A DNA stretch of 64,000 bases from Cryomorpha ignava (GCF_010686655.1 NZ_JAAGVY010000016.1:1-64000); one strand, 5' to 3'; numbered from the stretch's first letter, positions 53,528 through 62,646 are shown. A program made the numbers and translations. Notes: generated by a model from the letters alone, not told the origin.

Positions 53528-54570
53528 TGCGAATCAAGGGTTGAAAATAAGCGAAATAAAAACTGCCGCCAACTTTCCGAACACTTGAACAAGCAGGCCT
53601 TTGGTTGACCTTACTTTGCTGGCCCTTTGGATGTCGGTTTTTTCGATAAGCCAATTAAAAAACGACTCTATGGGCTGACGAACCTCCGAGACGGCTCGGG
53701 AGTACAGGTCGTCCGCGGCCTTGCCAAACATCCTTTCCCACTCGGTCTGCCCTTTTATACCTTACCGGTGTCCGCATCGTGGAGTCCCTGTCGTTTTCGA
53801 GCGACGAGAAAAAAGGTTTGTCCGTGTATATTTTGTCCCCGAAGAAACACCTGCCTTCAATGCCCGCCCATGCCTGCTTGAACACGTTCAGGTCGTTCTC
53901 GGATGCGGGGGTCAAGAGCACCTGTTCCGGGAAGGGCATCTTGCCTTCCCTCCTGAAGCCAAGGGCGTGGAGCTTCAGGCCGTGGTACCACATCCGTTTG
54001 GTAGAGCAGTAGCTTTTGTCCACCAGCCCCGCAGCGACGCGGCTGCCACGCTTGCCCGAGCAGACGACGATGGGCATGGAGTCCAGCAGGCTTTGCCGTG
54101 TGGAACAGTCTGAAGGCCTGAACTCGGTGATCAGCGTTTCGCCCAGCCGCCTAAAGGCGCCGCTGAGGCTGTTGATCCTGTTGTTGAAAGCGGCGTACGA
54201 ACCGAGATCAGGAAACCAGTCGCGCAGGTAGTCGTGGGCGAACCTGTGCTTGAGCTTTGTCCGTTGTTCTTCCAAAGCTGTGAACATGTAAATAGTCATG
54301 ATCTCTTGGTCGGTGAGCTTAGAGTACTTGTTGTTGCTGAACCTCTCGCATTGGTATTTGAGTTCTTCGTCATACCTTGCGCAGACATAAAAGTAAATTT
54401 CTATCAGTTTCAAACATTTTGCCTTGGGGATCATGCCTTGTGAATATGTGGTTATAATCATACAAGGTATTGATTTTCAGGGTGTTTAACTAATTTTTTA
54501 CCATCTATTTAACTGATTTTCAAGTGTTTATATCAACACGGAATTGCTCATATCCAACCCTTGATTCGCA
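53528..54570 (-). mobile_element. IS982-family insertion sequence, complete ends
   Basis: 1043 bp bounded by perfect 16-bp inverted repeats TGCGAATCAAGGGTTG (53528-53543 and, reversed, 54555-54570). A 7-bp direct repeat TTATTAA lies just outside at 53521-53527 and 54571-54577, the expected target duplication. Its coding part is clearly GC-richer than the flanks, so arrival by transfer is likely and fairly recent. Confidence 0.9.
53534..54461 (-). pseudogene. IS982-family transposase with a frameshift
   Basis: The N-terminal part (54461 down to about 53760) includes LTDQEIMTIYMF, RDWFPDLGSYAAFNNRIN, LLDSMPIVVCSGKRG and the second DDE block with LKLHALGF and FFGDKIYTD. The frame is then lost, and the C-terminal part (AADDLYSRAVSEVRQPIESFFNWLIEKT and on) continues in another frame to 53534. 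The shift falls in the stretch of A and G residues around 53750-53762. Joining the frames gives a protein of about 305 residues, the normal size. Confidence 0.85.
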
Positions 54571-54577
54571 TTATTAA

Positions 54578-54710
54578 ACAGAAAGACATCTTCATGTTCT
54601 GAAAACAACACAGGAGAATCCACTTCGTCTAATGGTTTTACATTTTTCATATTGCAGGTAACATTTAAATCAGATAATTACACGTTTGTGACTTATCTAT
54701 AGATGCAACA
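54578..54710. other. Right flank of the IS982 insertion
   Basis: On the minus strand, ATG at 54650-54648 opens about 25 codons (MKNVKPLDEVDSPVLFSEH and on) that run into the IS. It may be the 5' end of the gene split by the insertion, although after removing the IS the two flanks are not in the same frame. Confidence 0.4.
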
Positions 54711-54870
54711 CGTTCTCGCAGGGTCGATACCCTGCAAAGCTTACATAAGTCTGTTTTCGTAGTGAAGAAACCGAGCTTAATGACAATGTGACGAGAAACC
54801 GGAAAAAAATGCCCACGCTCCGCAGGGTATCAACCCTGCGGCTAAACTTTCAAACGAAAGTTATTTTAAA
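54711..54870. repeat. Composite dispersed repeat, copy 2
   Basis: Contains a hairpin GCAGGGT-CGAT-ACCCTGC (54718-54735), the 56-bp block (54741-54796) and the 51-bp block with hairpin CCGCAGGGT-ATCA-ACCCTGCGG (54820-54841) ending at 54870. The most complete of the three copies. Confidence 0.75.
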
Positions 54871-54896
54871 TAATTACATATCAATTATTTACACTT

Positions 54897-55020
54897 TTTG
54901 TGACTTATTTATCTAAAGATGTAATTCGTTCTCGCAGGGTCGATACCCTGCAAAGCTTACATGAGTCTGTTTTCGTAGTGAAGAAACTGAGCTTAATTAC
55001 AATGTGACGAGAAAACGAAA
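54897..55020. repeat. Composite dispersed repeat, copy 3 (first half only)
   Basis: Direct repeat of the first part of copy 2, offset by 216 bp: TTTGTGACTTAT-like lead, hairpin GCAGGGT-CGAT-ACCCTGC (54934-54951) and the 56-bp block (54957-55012). The second hairpin block is absent. A further GCCAAAGGTTTGGC palindrome lies at 55034-55047. Confidence 0.75.
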
Positions 55021-55115
55021 AAAACATCTCCAGGCCAAAGGTTTGGCGATGGAATATGAATGGTCGCCGAGCTTAGCCCGAAAAAATATTCGTGCATTAG
55101 TGGCTATTATTCAAA

Positions 55116-56330
55116 CTAAACATTCGAATACCGTCGCGTAAAAACTTGAACAGGAACAAGAGAAGAGATCAATCCGCAAACAAGCACAAGCGCAAAAATG
55201 GCAAGTAGATCGGGAGAATTAATCTCAACCGGATAATATTCCACAAGCCCTCCTTCAAGCCTTATAAGGCCATAATTTCGCTGTAGATAAACGAACAAAA
55301 ACCCGAGGCCGATGCCAAAGGATGCTCCTACAAGGTTTATTAAAGCCCCTTCTATAAAAAATATCTGCTTGATTAATCCAGTTGAGGCACCCATCCCCGA
55401 AAGGATGCCGATATCATTTCGTTTTTCATTAATGAGCAAGGTGAGTGCTGCGATAATATTAAATGTGGCGATGAGCATGATAAAGCCCATTATCAGAAAA
55501 GTAGCCCATTTTTCAGTACGGTTTGTCTTGTAAACCAGACCATTTTTCTGCTGCCGGGTTTCCACTCTGTAATTTGCACCAAGCAGAGCCTGTAATTCGT
55601 CCTGCACCTTATCAGCATTGGCATTTGGCAATAGCCGTAACTCTAATGTCGAGTATTCATTGTTGTATCTTAAAAGATCGCTGGCATAATTGAAGGGAAC
55701 GATTACATAATCTGAATCAAAATCAATATTAATTGAGAAAATTCCGGCAACAGGAATACTCCGGCGGTTGAGCGCACTCTCCATATTTTGGCGCAGGTTC
55801 ATACCGCGAATCACAGCTGAAAGTTGTAGAGGATTAAAAATCTGCTCAAACATTCGGAGATTCAAGTCATACTTCACGCCGACGCCAATAAGCGCAGCAG
55901 CTGTATTTTCAATTTCGAGACTTGCTACACCATCTATCACCATAGAGTCCATACCAGCTTCTATCAAAAATCCGGGCTCCACTCCTTTTAACTTTACAAT
56001 GCGCTGCTTGCCGTCGTATTGGGCAAAGACCCTTTCTTCAATTACCCGCGAACAGGATTTTACACCGACGATTGATTCAATTGAAGCACAGTTAATACTA
56101 TCGGCTTTTATTACTTTATCTGTAAGTGGGAGAATGGAGATATCGGCATCAAAATAGCTGTACCGCTCATCTATCAAAGTATCTATTCCATTAAAAGCAG
56201 ATAGAATTACAACCATTGCCATGGTAACCAGTGCCACTACAAGCATGCAAATCATGCTCATTATGGAGATAATTGAAAGGGTATTTTTCGAAAGAAGATA
56301 CCTTCTGGCAATGAAGTAACTAACGTTCAA
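55116..56330 (-). CDS. LolC/LolE-type (FtsX) ABC transporter permease
   Basis: A 404-residue inner-membrane permease. TTG at 56330 is taken as start since it gives (M)NVSYFIARRYLLSKN, the usual N-terminus, 5 bases after the rbfA stop; the longer frame to 56435 lies inside rbfA. One N-terminal helix (about 22-45), a periplasmic domain, and three C-terminal helices (FLIMGFIMLIATFNIIAALTLL, quoted by its core at about 275-295) fit the MacB/FtsX fold. Likely moves lipoproteins off the inner membrane; its ATPase is not in the window. Confidence 0.85.
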   Translation of the reverse strand: MNVSYFIARRYLLSKNTLSIISIMSMICMLVVALVTMAMVVILSAFNGIDTLIDERYSYFDADISILPLTDKVIKADSINCASIESIVGVKSCSRVIEERVFAQYDGKQRIVKLKGVEPGFLIEAGMDSMVIDGVASLEIENTAAALIGVGVKYDLNLRMFEQIFNPLQLSAVIRGMNLRQNMESALNRRSIPVAGIFSINIDFDSDYVIVPFNYASDLLRYNNEYSTLELRLLPNANADKVQDELQALLGANYRVETRQQKNGLVYKTNRTEKWATFLIMGFIMLIATFNIIAALTLLINEKRNDIGILSGMGASTGLIKQIFFIEGALINLVGASFGIGLGFLFVYLQRNYGLIRLEGGLVEYYPVEINSPDLLAIFALVLVCGLISSLVPVQVFTRRYSNV

Positions 56331-56334
56331 CCGG

Positions 56335-56679
56335 TTATTCTTTAAGTAAATTGTCAATTTCCTCGGCGTAGTCGAGGCTGTCGTCGAGATAGAAATATAG
56401 CTCTGGAACGATGCGCAATTGCTTCCCAACGACATTGCCCAACAAGCCGCGGATTTTAGAAGTTTTAGAGCGAATCATTTCAATAAATTCCTTTTTATCG
56501 CTCCCACTATTGGCAAAATAGCTGAGATAAGCGCGTGCCGCTCCCAAATCTGGGCTCATACGAACAACCGTAACGGTAATAAAGGCTCCACCAAAGTGAA
56601 CCTTGGCATTCTGCTGAAAAATTAGGGCTAATTCTTGTTGAATAAGTTTGGCGACTTTTTCTTGTCGGATAGAAGACAT
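56335..56679 (-). CDS. rbfA: 30S ribosome-binding factor A
   Basis: A 114-residue ribosome assembly factor with a KH-type fold. It begins MSSIRQEKVAKLIQQELALIF and carries VRMSPDLGAARAYLSYF and LRIVPELYFYLDDSLD, the RbfA landmarks. It helps 16S rRNA maturation at the 5' end of the 30S particle. Between hflX and the permease on the same strand, 12 bp after hflX. Confidence 0.93.
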   Translation of the reverse strand: MSSIRQEKVAKLIQQELALIFQQNAKVHFGGAFITVTVVRMSPDLGAARAYLSYFANSGSDKKEFIEMIRSKTSKIRGLLGNVVGKQLRIVPELYFYLDDSLDYAEEIDNLLKE

Positions 56680-56691
56680 AGGGCTAAAATT

Positions 56692-57888
56692 TTAATAGAG
56701 AAAATTATTGTAGGGATACCGCACCTCGTGAATCTCTTTCACATGGGTGTAAATATTATCCCGCAGTTCTTCGATATTCATTTTTTTGGTGGCAGATATA
56801 AACACCACATCGGCAGCGTCTATTCGCGACATCCACGTGCGCTTTAGCTGTTCCAAAGGATCTGTGAATACGTCAGGATCAATATCCTGCGGATCTACAG
56901 GCTCTGGCTTGTAAGCATCTACCTTATTAAAAACCACAATGGTAGGTTTATCTTTAGAATCTATTTCGGCGAGTGTCGCATTTACGGTTTCGTAATGATC
57001 TTCAAAATTGGGATGAGAAATATCCACAATATGCATAAGGATGTCTGCCTCCCGCACCTCATCAAGGGTGCTTTTAAAAGACTCTACGAGTTGCGGCGGC
57101 AGCTTTCTGATAAAGCCAACAGTATCGCTCAATAAGAATGGGAGATTTCCAAAAACTACTTTACGCACTGTTGTGTCGAGGGTTGCAAACAGCCTGTCCT
57201 CGGCAAATACTTCCGATTTGCTGAGCAGATTCATAATGGTCGATTTTCCTGCATTGGTATATCCCACCAGGGCTACCCGCACCATGGCACCACGATTAGA
57301 TCGCTGGGTATGCATTTGCTTGTCAATCTGCTTTAGCTTTTCTTTTAGCTTGCTGATTTTATTGCGGATCATCCTACGGTCAGTTTCAATCTCTTTTTCA
57401 CCCGCTCCACCACGTGTTCCCGTTCCACCGCGCTGGCGCTCAAGGTGAGTCCACATACGTGTAAGCCGCGGAAGCAAATATTGCGAGCGAGCCAGCTCCA
57501 CCTGCGTTCTGGCCTGAGCCGAACGTGCGCGCAGTAAAAATATGTCGAGAATTAATAAGCTCCTGTCGTAAATTTTTCGATCAAAAAGTTTCTCCAGATT
57601 TCGCATTTGCGAAGGCGACAGATCGTCATCAAAAATAAGTACGTCTATTTCATTATCCTTTACATAATTGAGAATCTCTTCGGCTTTACCTTTTCCGATA
57701 AAGGTTTTGCCATCAGGCAAATCCATTTTTTGGGTAAACGATTTTACTGAAGCAATTCCGGCGGTTTCAGCAAGAAATGCCAACTCGTCAAGATAATCAT
57801 CTACCTGGTCTACAGTTTCATCGCGTGTAATTAACCCTATAAGAACTGCCCTTTCCTGTATGGTGGAAGTTTCAATATTTTCTGCCAT
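56692..57888 (-). CDS. hflX: HflX-family ribosome-associated GTPase
   Basis: A 398-residue GTPase. The N-terminal HflX domain (about 1-185) includes FIGKGKAEEILNYV and FDDDLSPSQMRNLEK, followed by the Gly-rich linker QRGGTGTRGGAGEKEIETDRR. The G domain has P-loop GYTNAGKST (about 211-219), DTVGF, and NKVD. HflX splits stalled or stress-inactivated 70S ribosomes. Length is normal. Confidence 0.94.
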   Translation of the reverse strand: MAENIETSTIQERAVLIGLITRDETVDQVDDYLDELAFLAETAGIASVKSFTQKMDLPDGKTFIGKGKAEEILNYVKDNEIDVLIFDDDLSPSQMRNLEKLFDRKIYDRSLLILDIFLLRARSAQARTQVELARSQYLLPRLTRMWTHLERQRGGTGTRGGAGEKEIETDRRMIRNKISKLKEKLKQIDKQMHTQRSNRGAMVRVALVGYTNAGKSTIMNLLSKSEVFAEDRLFATLDTTVRKVVFGNLPFLLSDTVGFIRKLPPQLVESFKSTLDEVREADILMHIVDISHPNFEDHYETVNATLAEIDSKDKPTIVVFNKVDAYKPEPVDPQDIDPDVFTDPLEQLKRTWMSRIDAADVVFISATKKMNIEELRDNIYTHVKEIHEVRYPYNNFLY

Positions 57889-58021
57889 TCAATATTTTAA
57901 TTTACTGTAAAGATAAGCAGTTGATATTAATGTACATAAATACCAATGCAATAGAATCAAAAAGATCTATCCAAGACGCAAATTTCGCGAACGCGAAACA
58001 CTACGGAATAATATAACCCGC

Positions 58022-58471
58022 CTACATCCCGGGAAACCAAGGCCGCCCAACGATCTCTCGAAATGGCCAGGGAATACTTACAAGCGTGATAATGAACGCA
58101 ATAAGAAAGTACCAAAATATCTTTTTATGCTTGGCCGTATCATTCTCCATTTTCTTAGAGCTTACCCGTCCAACAGTAACAAGTACAATAGCGATTAACA
58201 TTCCCAAACTATGCTCAATGCTGTAAAAACGAATGAGTTTATCAGACATTTCTCCCAGTTGACTATGCCAGCCTTTTAAAAAATACAAAGCAAACCCCAA
58301 AACCAATTGCAGGTGGAAAGCGATAAGGGTAAGCAGCGACCAGAGGTTATCAGGTTTGGTAAATGGTTTTTTGTTACTCATTCCACCAAAACTTCTTATC
58401 AGCGCAATAACGATTGCTATGAGTGCAAACCAGCGCAGAAAATTATGTAAATGAAGTAGTCCTGTTATCAT
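58022..58471 (-). CDS. Four-helix membrane protein, cytochrome b561-like
   Basis: A 149-residue protein with four membrane helices. Start at 58471 (MITGLLHLHNFLRWF) removes an unlikely leader present from 58540. Histidines at the ends of helices (HLHNFLRW, IAFHLQLVLG, YSIEHSLGM) could coordinate heme as in small b-type cytochromes, but the family is not proven; related genes carry inconsistent names in databases. Confidence 0.65.
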   Translation of the reverse strand: MITGLLHLHNFLRWFALIAIVIALIRSFGGMSNKKPFTKPDNLWSLLTLIAFHLQLVLGFALYFLKGWHSQLGEMSDKLIRFYSIEHSLGMLIAIVLVTVGRVSSKKMENDTAKHKKIFWYFLIAFIITLVSIPWPFREIVGRPWFPGM

Positions 58472-58577
58472 CTTAAATATTTTTTGGTAAAGGTATAAAT
58501 TGCCTGAATATGGAAAATGGATTATGAACTGGTTATCCATTGCTGGAGATGGCGTGCTAACCCACTAGGAATGAACC

Positions 58578-59054
58578 TTATTTTAATACATACCTTACAC
58601 TTAAGCCAATGCCCTCTCCCACAAACCACCGATCACCGGTAAAATGAAATGAAGGTTTATAGTCAATAGAAACATTGATTGGAAAATCTGGAAAGCAGTA
58701 TTCAATCCCTCCAATCAAATCGGCTCCGAGATTGATGTAAGTCGTTGTGTTTTTTGCTTCAGGTGGATTTATGGTATTGTCTCTGCCATGAAAGCCTAAA
58801 TGCATTCCACCACCGATATACCAGAAGGTATTTTCATTGTGAAACGCCTTCTGCGATTTTTCTATAAGCGCAGTAAATTCAACGCCACCCCATCTTATTG
58901 CTACAATACCTTCGGCAAAATACTGCGCGTTAAGTTGATGCTTATACGTAAGAAGCCCGCCATACGAAGCCCGCGACCCCACTGCCGATTTATAGCTTTG
59001 GGCAATGGCTCCGCTCAAAAAAAAGAAAGCCGCGATACACACCGCGGCTTTCAG
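58578..59054 (-). CDS. Exported beta-barrel protein, start uncertain
   Basis: About 150-160 residues. A signal-like stretch KAAVCIAAFFFLSGAIAQ is followed by alternating strands and a final GLSVRYVLK typical of small Bacteroidota barrels. No ATG lies between the hppD stop (59068) and the signal peptide, so a CTG at 59054 or GTG at 59042 must serve, unless translation begins at 59171 inside hppD. Translational coupling to hppD is plausible. Confidence 0.55.
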   Translation of the reverse strand: MKAAVCIAAFFFLSGAIAQSYKSAVGSRASYGGLLTYKHQLNAQYFAEGIVAIRWGGVEFTALIEKSQKAFHNENTFWYIGGGMHLGFHGRDNTINPPEAKNTTTYINLGADLIGGIEYCFPDFPINVSIDYKPSFHFTGDRWFVGEGIGLSVRYVLK

Positions 59055-59067
59055 AATATGTATTCGC

Positions 59068-60210
59068 TTAAAGCGTTCCGCGACTCTCCTGCTCTCTTTC
59101 AATGGCTTCAAAAAGTGCTTTAAAGTTTCCTTTCCCGAAGCTTTTCGCTCCTTTTCGCTGAATAATCTCAAAGAACATAGTAGGCCTATCGACTACCGGT
59201 TTGGTGAATATTTGCAATAAATATCCTTCGTCGTCGCGATCTATCAAGATTCCAAGTTCTTTAAGCGGCTCCAGTTCTTCGTCTATTTCACCAACCCTGT
59301 CAAGAACGGTATCGTAATAGATATCCGGAACACGCAAAAACTCAACTCCGCGGTTTCTTAAATCTATTACTGTTTCAATAATATTATTGGTTGCTACCGC
59401 AATATGCTGAACGCCAGAATCGTGATAGAAATCGATATACTCCTCAATCTGTGATTTTTTCTTTCCTTCTGCGGGTTCATTAATCGGAAATTTAATCCTT
59501 CCATTTCCATTGCTCATTACCTTACTCATCAAGGCAGTGTATTCAGTAGAAATATCTTTATCGTCAAAAGACATAAGCTGGGCAAAACCCATAACTCGTG
59601 CATAAAATTCAACCCACTTGTTCATTTCGCCCCAGCCAACATTTCCAACCATGTGATCTACGTAACGTAAACCTGTCGGAGCTGGGTTGTAGTCGCTTTC
59701 CCACTTTCTAAATCCTGGCATAAATGGTCCGTCGTAATTTTTTCGCTCTATAAAAATGTGAACAGTCTCACCATAGGTATGAATTCCCGAACGGATAATA
59801 TGACCATGGTCATCTTCCATACGTTGTGGCTTCATATATGATTTTGCTCCGCGTTTAGTAGTTTCTTCCCAAGATTTTGTAGCATCATCTACCCAAAGCG
59901 CCACCACTTTTACACCATCTCCGTGCTTCACAATATGTTCATTAATTGGGCTGTCTGGCGTAAGCGGAGAGGTAAGAACCAATCTTATTTTATCTTGCTG
60001 AAGCACATAGCTCACCTGATCTTTATTTCCAGTTTCTAAACCCGAAAATGCCACTGATTGAAATCCGAATGCTGTTTTATAATAATGGGCAGCCTGTTTT
60101 GCATTTCCTACATAAAGCTCCACATAGTCCGTTCCGTTAAGCGGCAGAAAATCTTCTGCATTCGGTATTACTTTCTCCAAATTTAAGGCTTCGCCTGTTG
60201 TTGATGTCAT
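59068..60210 (-). CDS. hppD: 4-hydroxyphenylpyruvate dioxygenase
   Basis: A 380-residue Fe(II) enzyme that converts 4-hydroxyphenylpyruvate to homogentisate in tyrosine breakdown. It has two VOC half-domains; iron ligands appear in YVDHMVGNV, GVQHIAVATNN and FFEIIQRKG, the last being the C-terminal Glu. Opening NGTDYVELYVGNAKQAAHYY matches family members. The next enzyme, homogentisate dioxygenase, is encoded on the same strand at 62784. Confidence 0.94.
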   Translation of the reverse strand: MTSTTGEALNLEKVIPNAEDFLPLNGTDYVELYVGNAKQAAHYYKTAFGFQSVAFSGLETGNKDQVSYVLQQDKIRLVLTSPLTPDSPINEHIVKHGDGVKVVALWVDDATKSWEETTKRGAKSYMKPQRMEDDHGHIIRSGIHTYGETVHIFIERKNYDGPFMPGFRKWESDYNPAPTGLRYVDHMVGNVGWGEMNKWVEFYARVMGFAQLMSFDDKDISTEYTALMSKVMSNGNGRIKFPINEPAEGKKKSQIEEYIDFYHDSGVQHIAVATNNIIETVIDLRNRGVEFLRVPDIYYDTVLDRVGEIDEELEPLKELGILIDRDDEGYLLQIFTKPVVDRPTMFFEIIQRKGAKSFGKGNFKALFEAIEREQESRGTL

Positions 60211-60462
60211 AATTTATGTTTTAAAATTTTCCTTTCGGGAAATGGCGCAAGTAGCGGATATATAGCAAATTGTAGTTATATAATCGACTCGCTTGATTCA
60301 TCCCAAATCTACCCAAACCTCCCGGTTTCAGTATTATACCATAGTATTTTTCAAATATACGAAAAATGGTTGGTAGCGGCTATATAGATTCTTACCCCTA
60401 ATTAACAAATTAATCGAAAACGATAGCTATTTTTGACATAGAAATCTAAAAAGCCCGTTAAA

Positions 60463-61464
60463 ATGAAAAAATCTTTATTCTTAGTCGCAATACTTATTTC
60501 TGTGGCATCATTTGCGCAAACTTCTTACACGCTATCTTCTTATACTTCGGCTTATGAAGAGCTCACCACCCCTATTCCAGTTGAATTTCTGTTTGACGAA
60601 GATGGGCATTGGGATAATCCTTTTTTCATAATCCCATTTGGATTTGATTTTCAGATAGGGGGTGAAACGTTTAATTCATCAACTCAGTTCGGAGGTGGTG
60701 CAATGATGGGTTTTGGAAATTTTTTAAATCCGAACCTTAGCGTCATAACATTTTTTGGATTAACTGATGATTTTGTTGATGGGTCTACTATTGAAGGGCT
60801 TGATTCATCAATTATTTCTTACCAAATAGTGGGAAGTGTGGGCGATAGAATTGCAAAAGTTCAATATGAAAATGCTGCTTTTTATGAGGAAATAGCAAGT
60901 CCAGAAGCTGCTGCTGAAAACAGAATGGACTTTCAGTTATGGTTTTACGAGCAAAATGGCATTATGGAAGTGCACTATGGCAGTTCAAATATCCCAAACC
61001 CAGACCTTGCTTTTTTTGAAAATATGGGGCCATCAGGTGTTTTGGCTGTTAACTATAATCTAGATTCAGAGACTATAGACTATGGTGCAGCAATTATTGG
61101 AAACCCTGTAGATCCTACTTTGTTTACTTTTACAATTGTTCCGGATGAGGAATTTCAAACATCCTTAGATTCAATGCCAATTTCTGGTCAGGTGCATCGC
61201 TTAGCGCCGGCAAGTCCCAATGCGGTTTTTAATGCCAAAGCACCAGCATTTAGCATTTACCCAACAATAGCTCAAAACGAAATTTGGATAAAAAATGCGC
61301 CACAACTGAGCGCCGCTTACCGCATTTTGGACATCACCGGTAAAGAAGTGAAGGCCGGAAAAACGCAAAGTCAAAGTTCGATTAATGTTTTAAATCTGAA
61401 TTCAGGCATTTATCTTATTTCAATAGACGGAATGGGCAATGCAGCTAAATTTATCAAGAAATAA
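60463..61464 (+). CDS. T9SS secreted protein, tandem paralogue 1
   Basis: A 333-residue exported protein; signal peptide ends ASFAQ (residue 19). A beta-rich domain with GFDFQIGGETFNS and QLWFYEQNGIMEVHYGSSNIP (about 145-165) precedes a T9SS sorting domain (about 255-333: FSIYPTIAQNEIWIKN to KFIKK). Its neighbour at 61585 has the same plan and roughly half identical residues. Function unknown. A weak TATTTTTG (60428-60435) may be its -7 box. Confidence 0.78.
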   Translation: MKKSLFLVAILISVASFAQTSYTLSSYTSAYEELTTPIPVEFLFDEDGHWDNPFFIIPFGFDFQIGGETFNSSTQFGGGAMMGFGNFLNPNLSVITFFGLTDDFVDGSTIEGLDSSIISYQIVGSVGDRIAKVQYENAAFYEEIASPEAAAENRMDFQLWFYEQNGIMEVHYGSSNIPNPDLAFFENMGPSGVLAVNYNLDSETIDYGAAIIGNPVDPTLFTFTIVPDEEFQTSLDSMPISGQVHRLAPASPNAVFNAKAPAFSIYPTIAQNEIWIKNAPQLSAAYRILDITGKEVKAGKTQSQSSINVLNLNSGIYLISIDGMGNAAKFIKK

Positions 61465-61482
61465 CCAAACCTTTTTCAAATC

Positions 61483-61518
61483 AAAAAAGATGATACCCTA
61501 AATGTGTATCTGCTTTTT
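61483..61518 (+). terminator. Possible terminator between the paralogues
   Basis: An imperfect stem (AAAAAGATGATAC with GTGTATCTGCTTTTTT) followed by T-rich DNA, between the two paralogous genes. Mismatches make it tentative. Confidence 0.4.
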
Positions 61519-61584
61519 TATTTGCTCATTCATTTTGATTTATAATCGCAATATTATCCACTCAAACAATGAACCTTTAGAGAA

Positions 61585-62592
61585 ATGAAAAAACCTTTAC
61601 TTTTAGTTGCAATGCTTTTTGGTGTAGCGGCATTCGCACAAAACAGTTACACACTAACTACTTACACCTCAGAGTATTCTAACTTGATAGACTCAACGCC
61701 CGCCGATTTGAGCGATGAAGGTGGTGAACCATGGGACGATCCGAATTTTGTAATACCATTCGGGTTTGACTTTGAAATTGGCGGTGAAACATATAATTCG
61801 GCCTTTCAAATAGATTATGGTGCTTTTATGGCCTTTGGTGATATTGCAAATATTGAAACTGATCAATTTCAAGTATTTGGAATCTATGACGATATAGCCG
61901 ACCTGGCTGAAATTGAAGGCCAAGAACCTTCTCTTATTAACTATGTGATTGATGGCGAGCCTGGCAATAAAATCGCAAAAATTGAGTATACCAATGCCGG
62001 ATTTTACGATGCGATAAATGCCGATGAGCCCGCTGTAGAAAATCTAACCAACTTTCAATTGTGGTTTTATGAAGCGAATGGCATTATGGAAATTCATTTC
62101 GGGGAATCGAATATCCCAGATATGGATTTGGCTTATTTTCAAAATTCGGGCCCAACAATAGCCTGTGGCTTAAACTATTTGTATAATTCTGAAACTGTTG
62201 ATTATGGCGCAACAGTAAAGGGCGATCCTATTAATCCTTCCCTTTTCGAATATACAGATTTGGGGGCTACTTATGTACAAGGGACTAATAGTTTAAATGT
62301 TACGCCTGCATCTGGTCGGGTATATCGCCTTACTCCGTCCATCGAGACTGGGGTTGATGATGTTAATCTGCCAGAATTTAGTATTTACCCTACTATAGCT
62401 AAAAGTGAAATTTGGGTGAAAGATGTAAAGGTTGACAACGCTACTTACCGCATTATGGACATTACAGGTAAAGAAATACATACAGGTAAATTACAGACTA
62501 AAACCAGCATAAATGTTTCGAGTTTAAGATCAGGTTTGTATATCATTTCCATAGATGGAGTGGGCAATACATCCAAGTTTATTAAGAATTAA
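61585..62592 (+). CDS. T9SS secreted protein, tandem paralogue 2
   Basis: A 335-residue exported protein with the same architecture as the gene at 60463: signal peptide to AAFAQ (residue 19), then shared blocks GFDFEIGGETYNS and QLWFYEANGIMEIHFGESNIP, and a closing T9SS domain FSIYPTIAKSEIWVKD to KFIKN. The acidic N-terminal loop differs. The pair arose by tandem duplication and probably has related surface roles. Confidence 0.78.
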   Translation: MKKPLLLVAMLFGVAAFAQNSYTLTTYTSEYSNLIDSTPADLSDEGGEPWDDPNFVIPFGFDFEIGGETYNSAFQIDYGAFMAFGDIANIETDQFQVFGIYDDIADLAEIEGQEPSLINYVIDGEPGNKIAKIEYTNAGFYDAINADEPAVENLTNFQLWFYEANGIMEIHFGESNIPDMDLAYFQNSGPTIACGLNYLYNSETVDYGATVKGDPINPSLFEYTDLGATYVQGTNSLNVTPASGRVYRLTPSIETGVDDVNLPEFSIYPTIAKSEIWVKDVKVDNATYRIMDITGKEIHTGKLQTKTSINVSSLRSGLYIISIDGVGNTSKFIKN

Positions 62593-62610
62593 AAGACCCT
62601 TATCAAATCA

Positions 62611-62646
62611 AAAAAGCCGTTACGCAAATTGAGTAACGGCTTTTTT
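62611..62646. terminator. Strong terminator after paralogue 2
   Basis: AAAAAGCCGTTAC (62611-62623) pairs perfectly with GTAACGGCTTTTT (62633-62645), with a 9-base loop and extra T residues. The A-run on the other side lets it work for the minus strand too, between convergent genes. Confidence 0.92.

Noticed and set aside
53721-54443. Long plus-strand reading frames opposite the IS982 transposase
   Set aside because: They are antisense shadows created by the high GC content of the IS; the minus strand holds the recognisable transposase.
54711-55020. CRISPR array at the repeat cluster
   Set aside because: Only two or three copies with irregular spacing, internal hairpins and no cas genes; dispersed repeats fit better.
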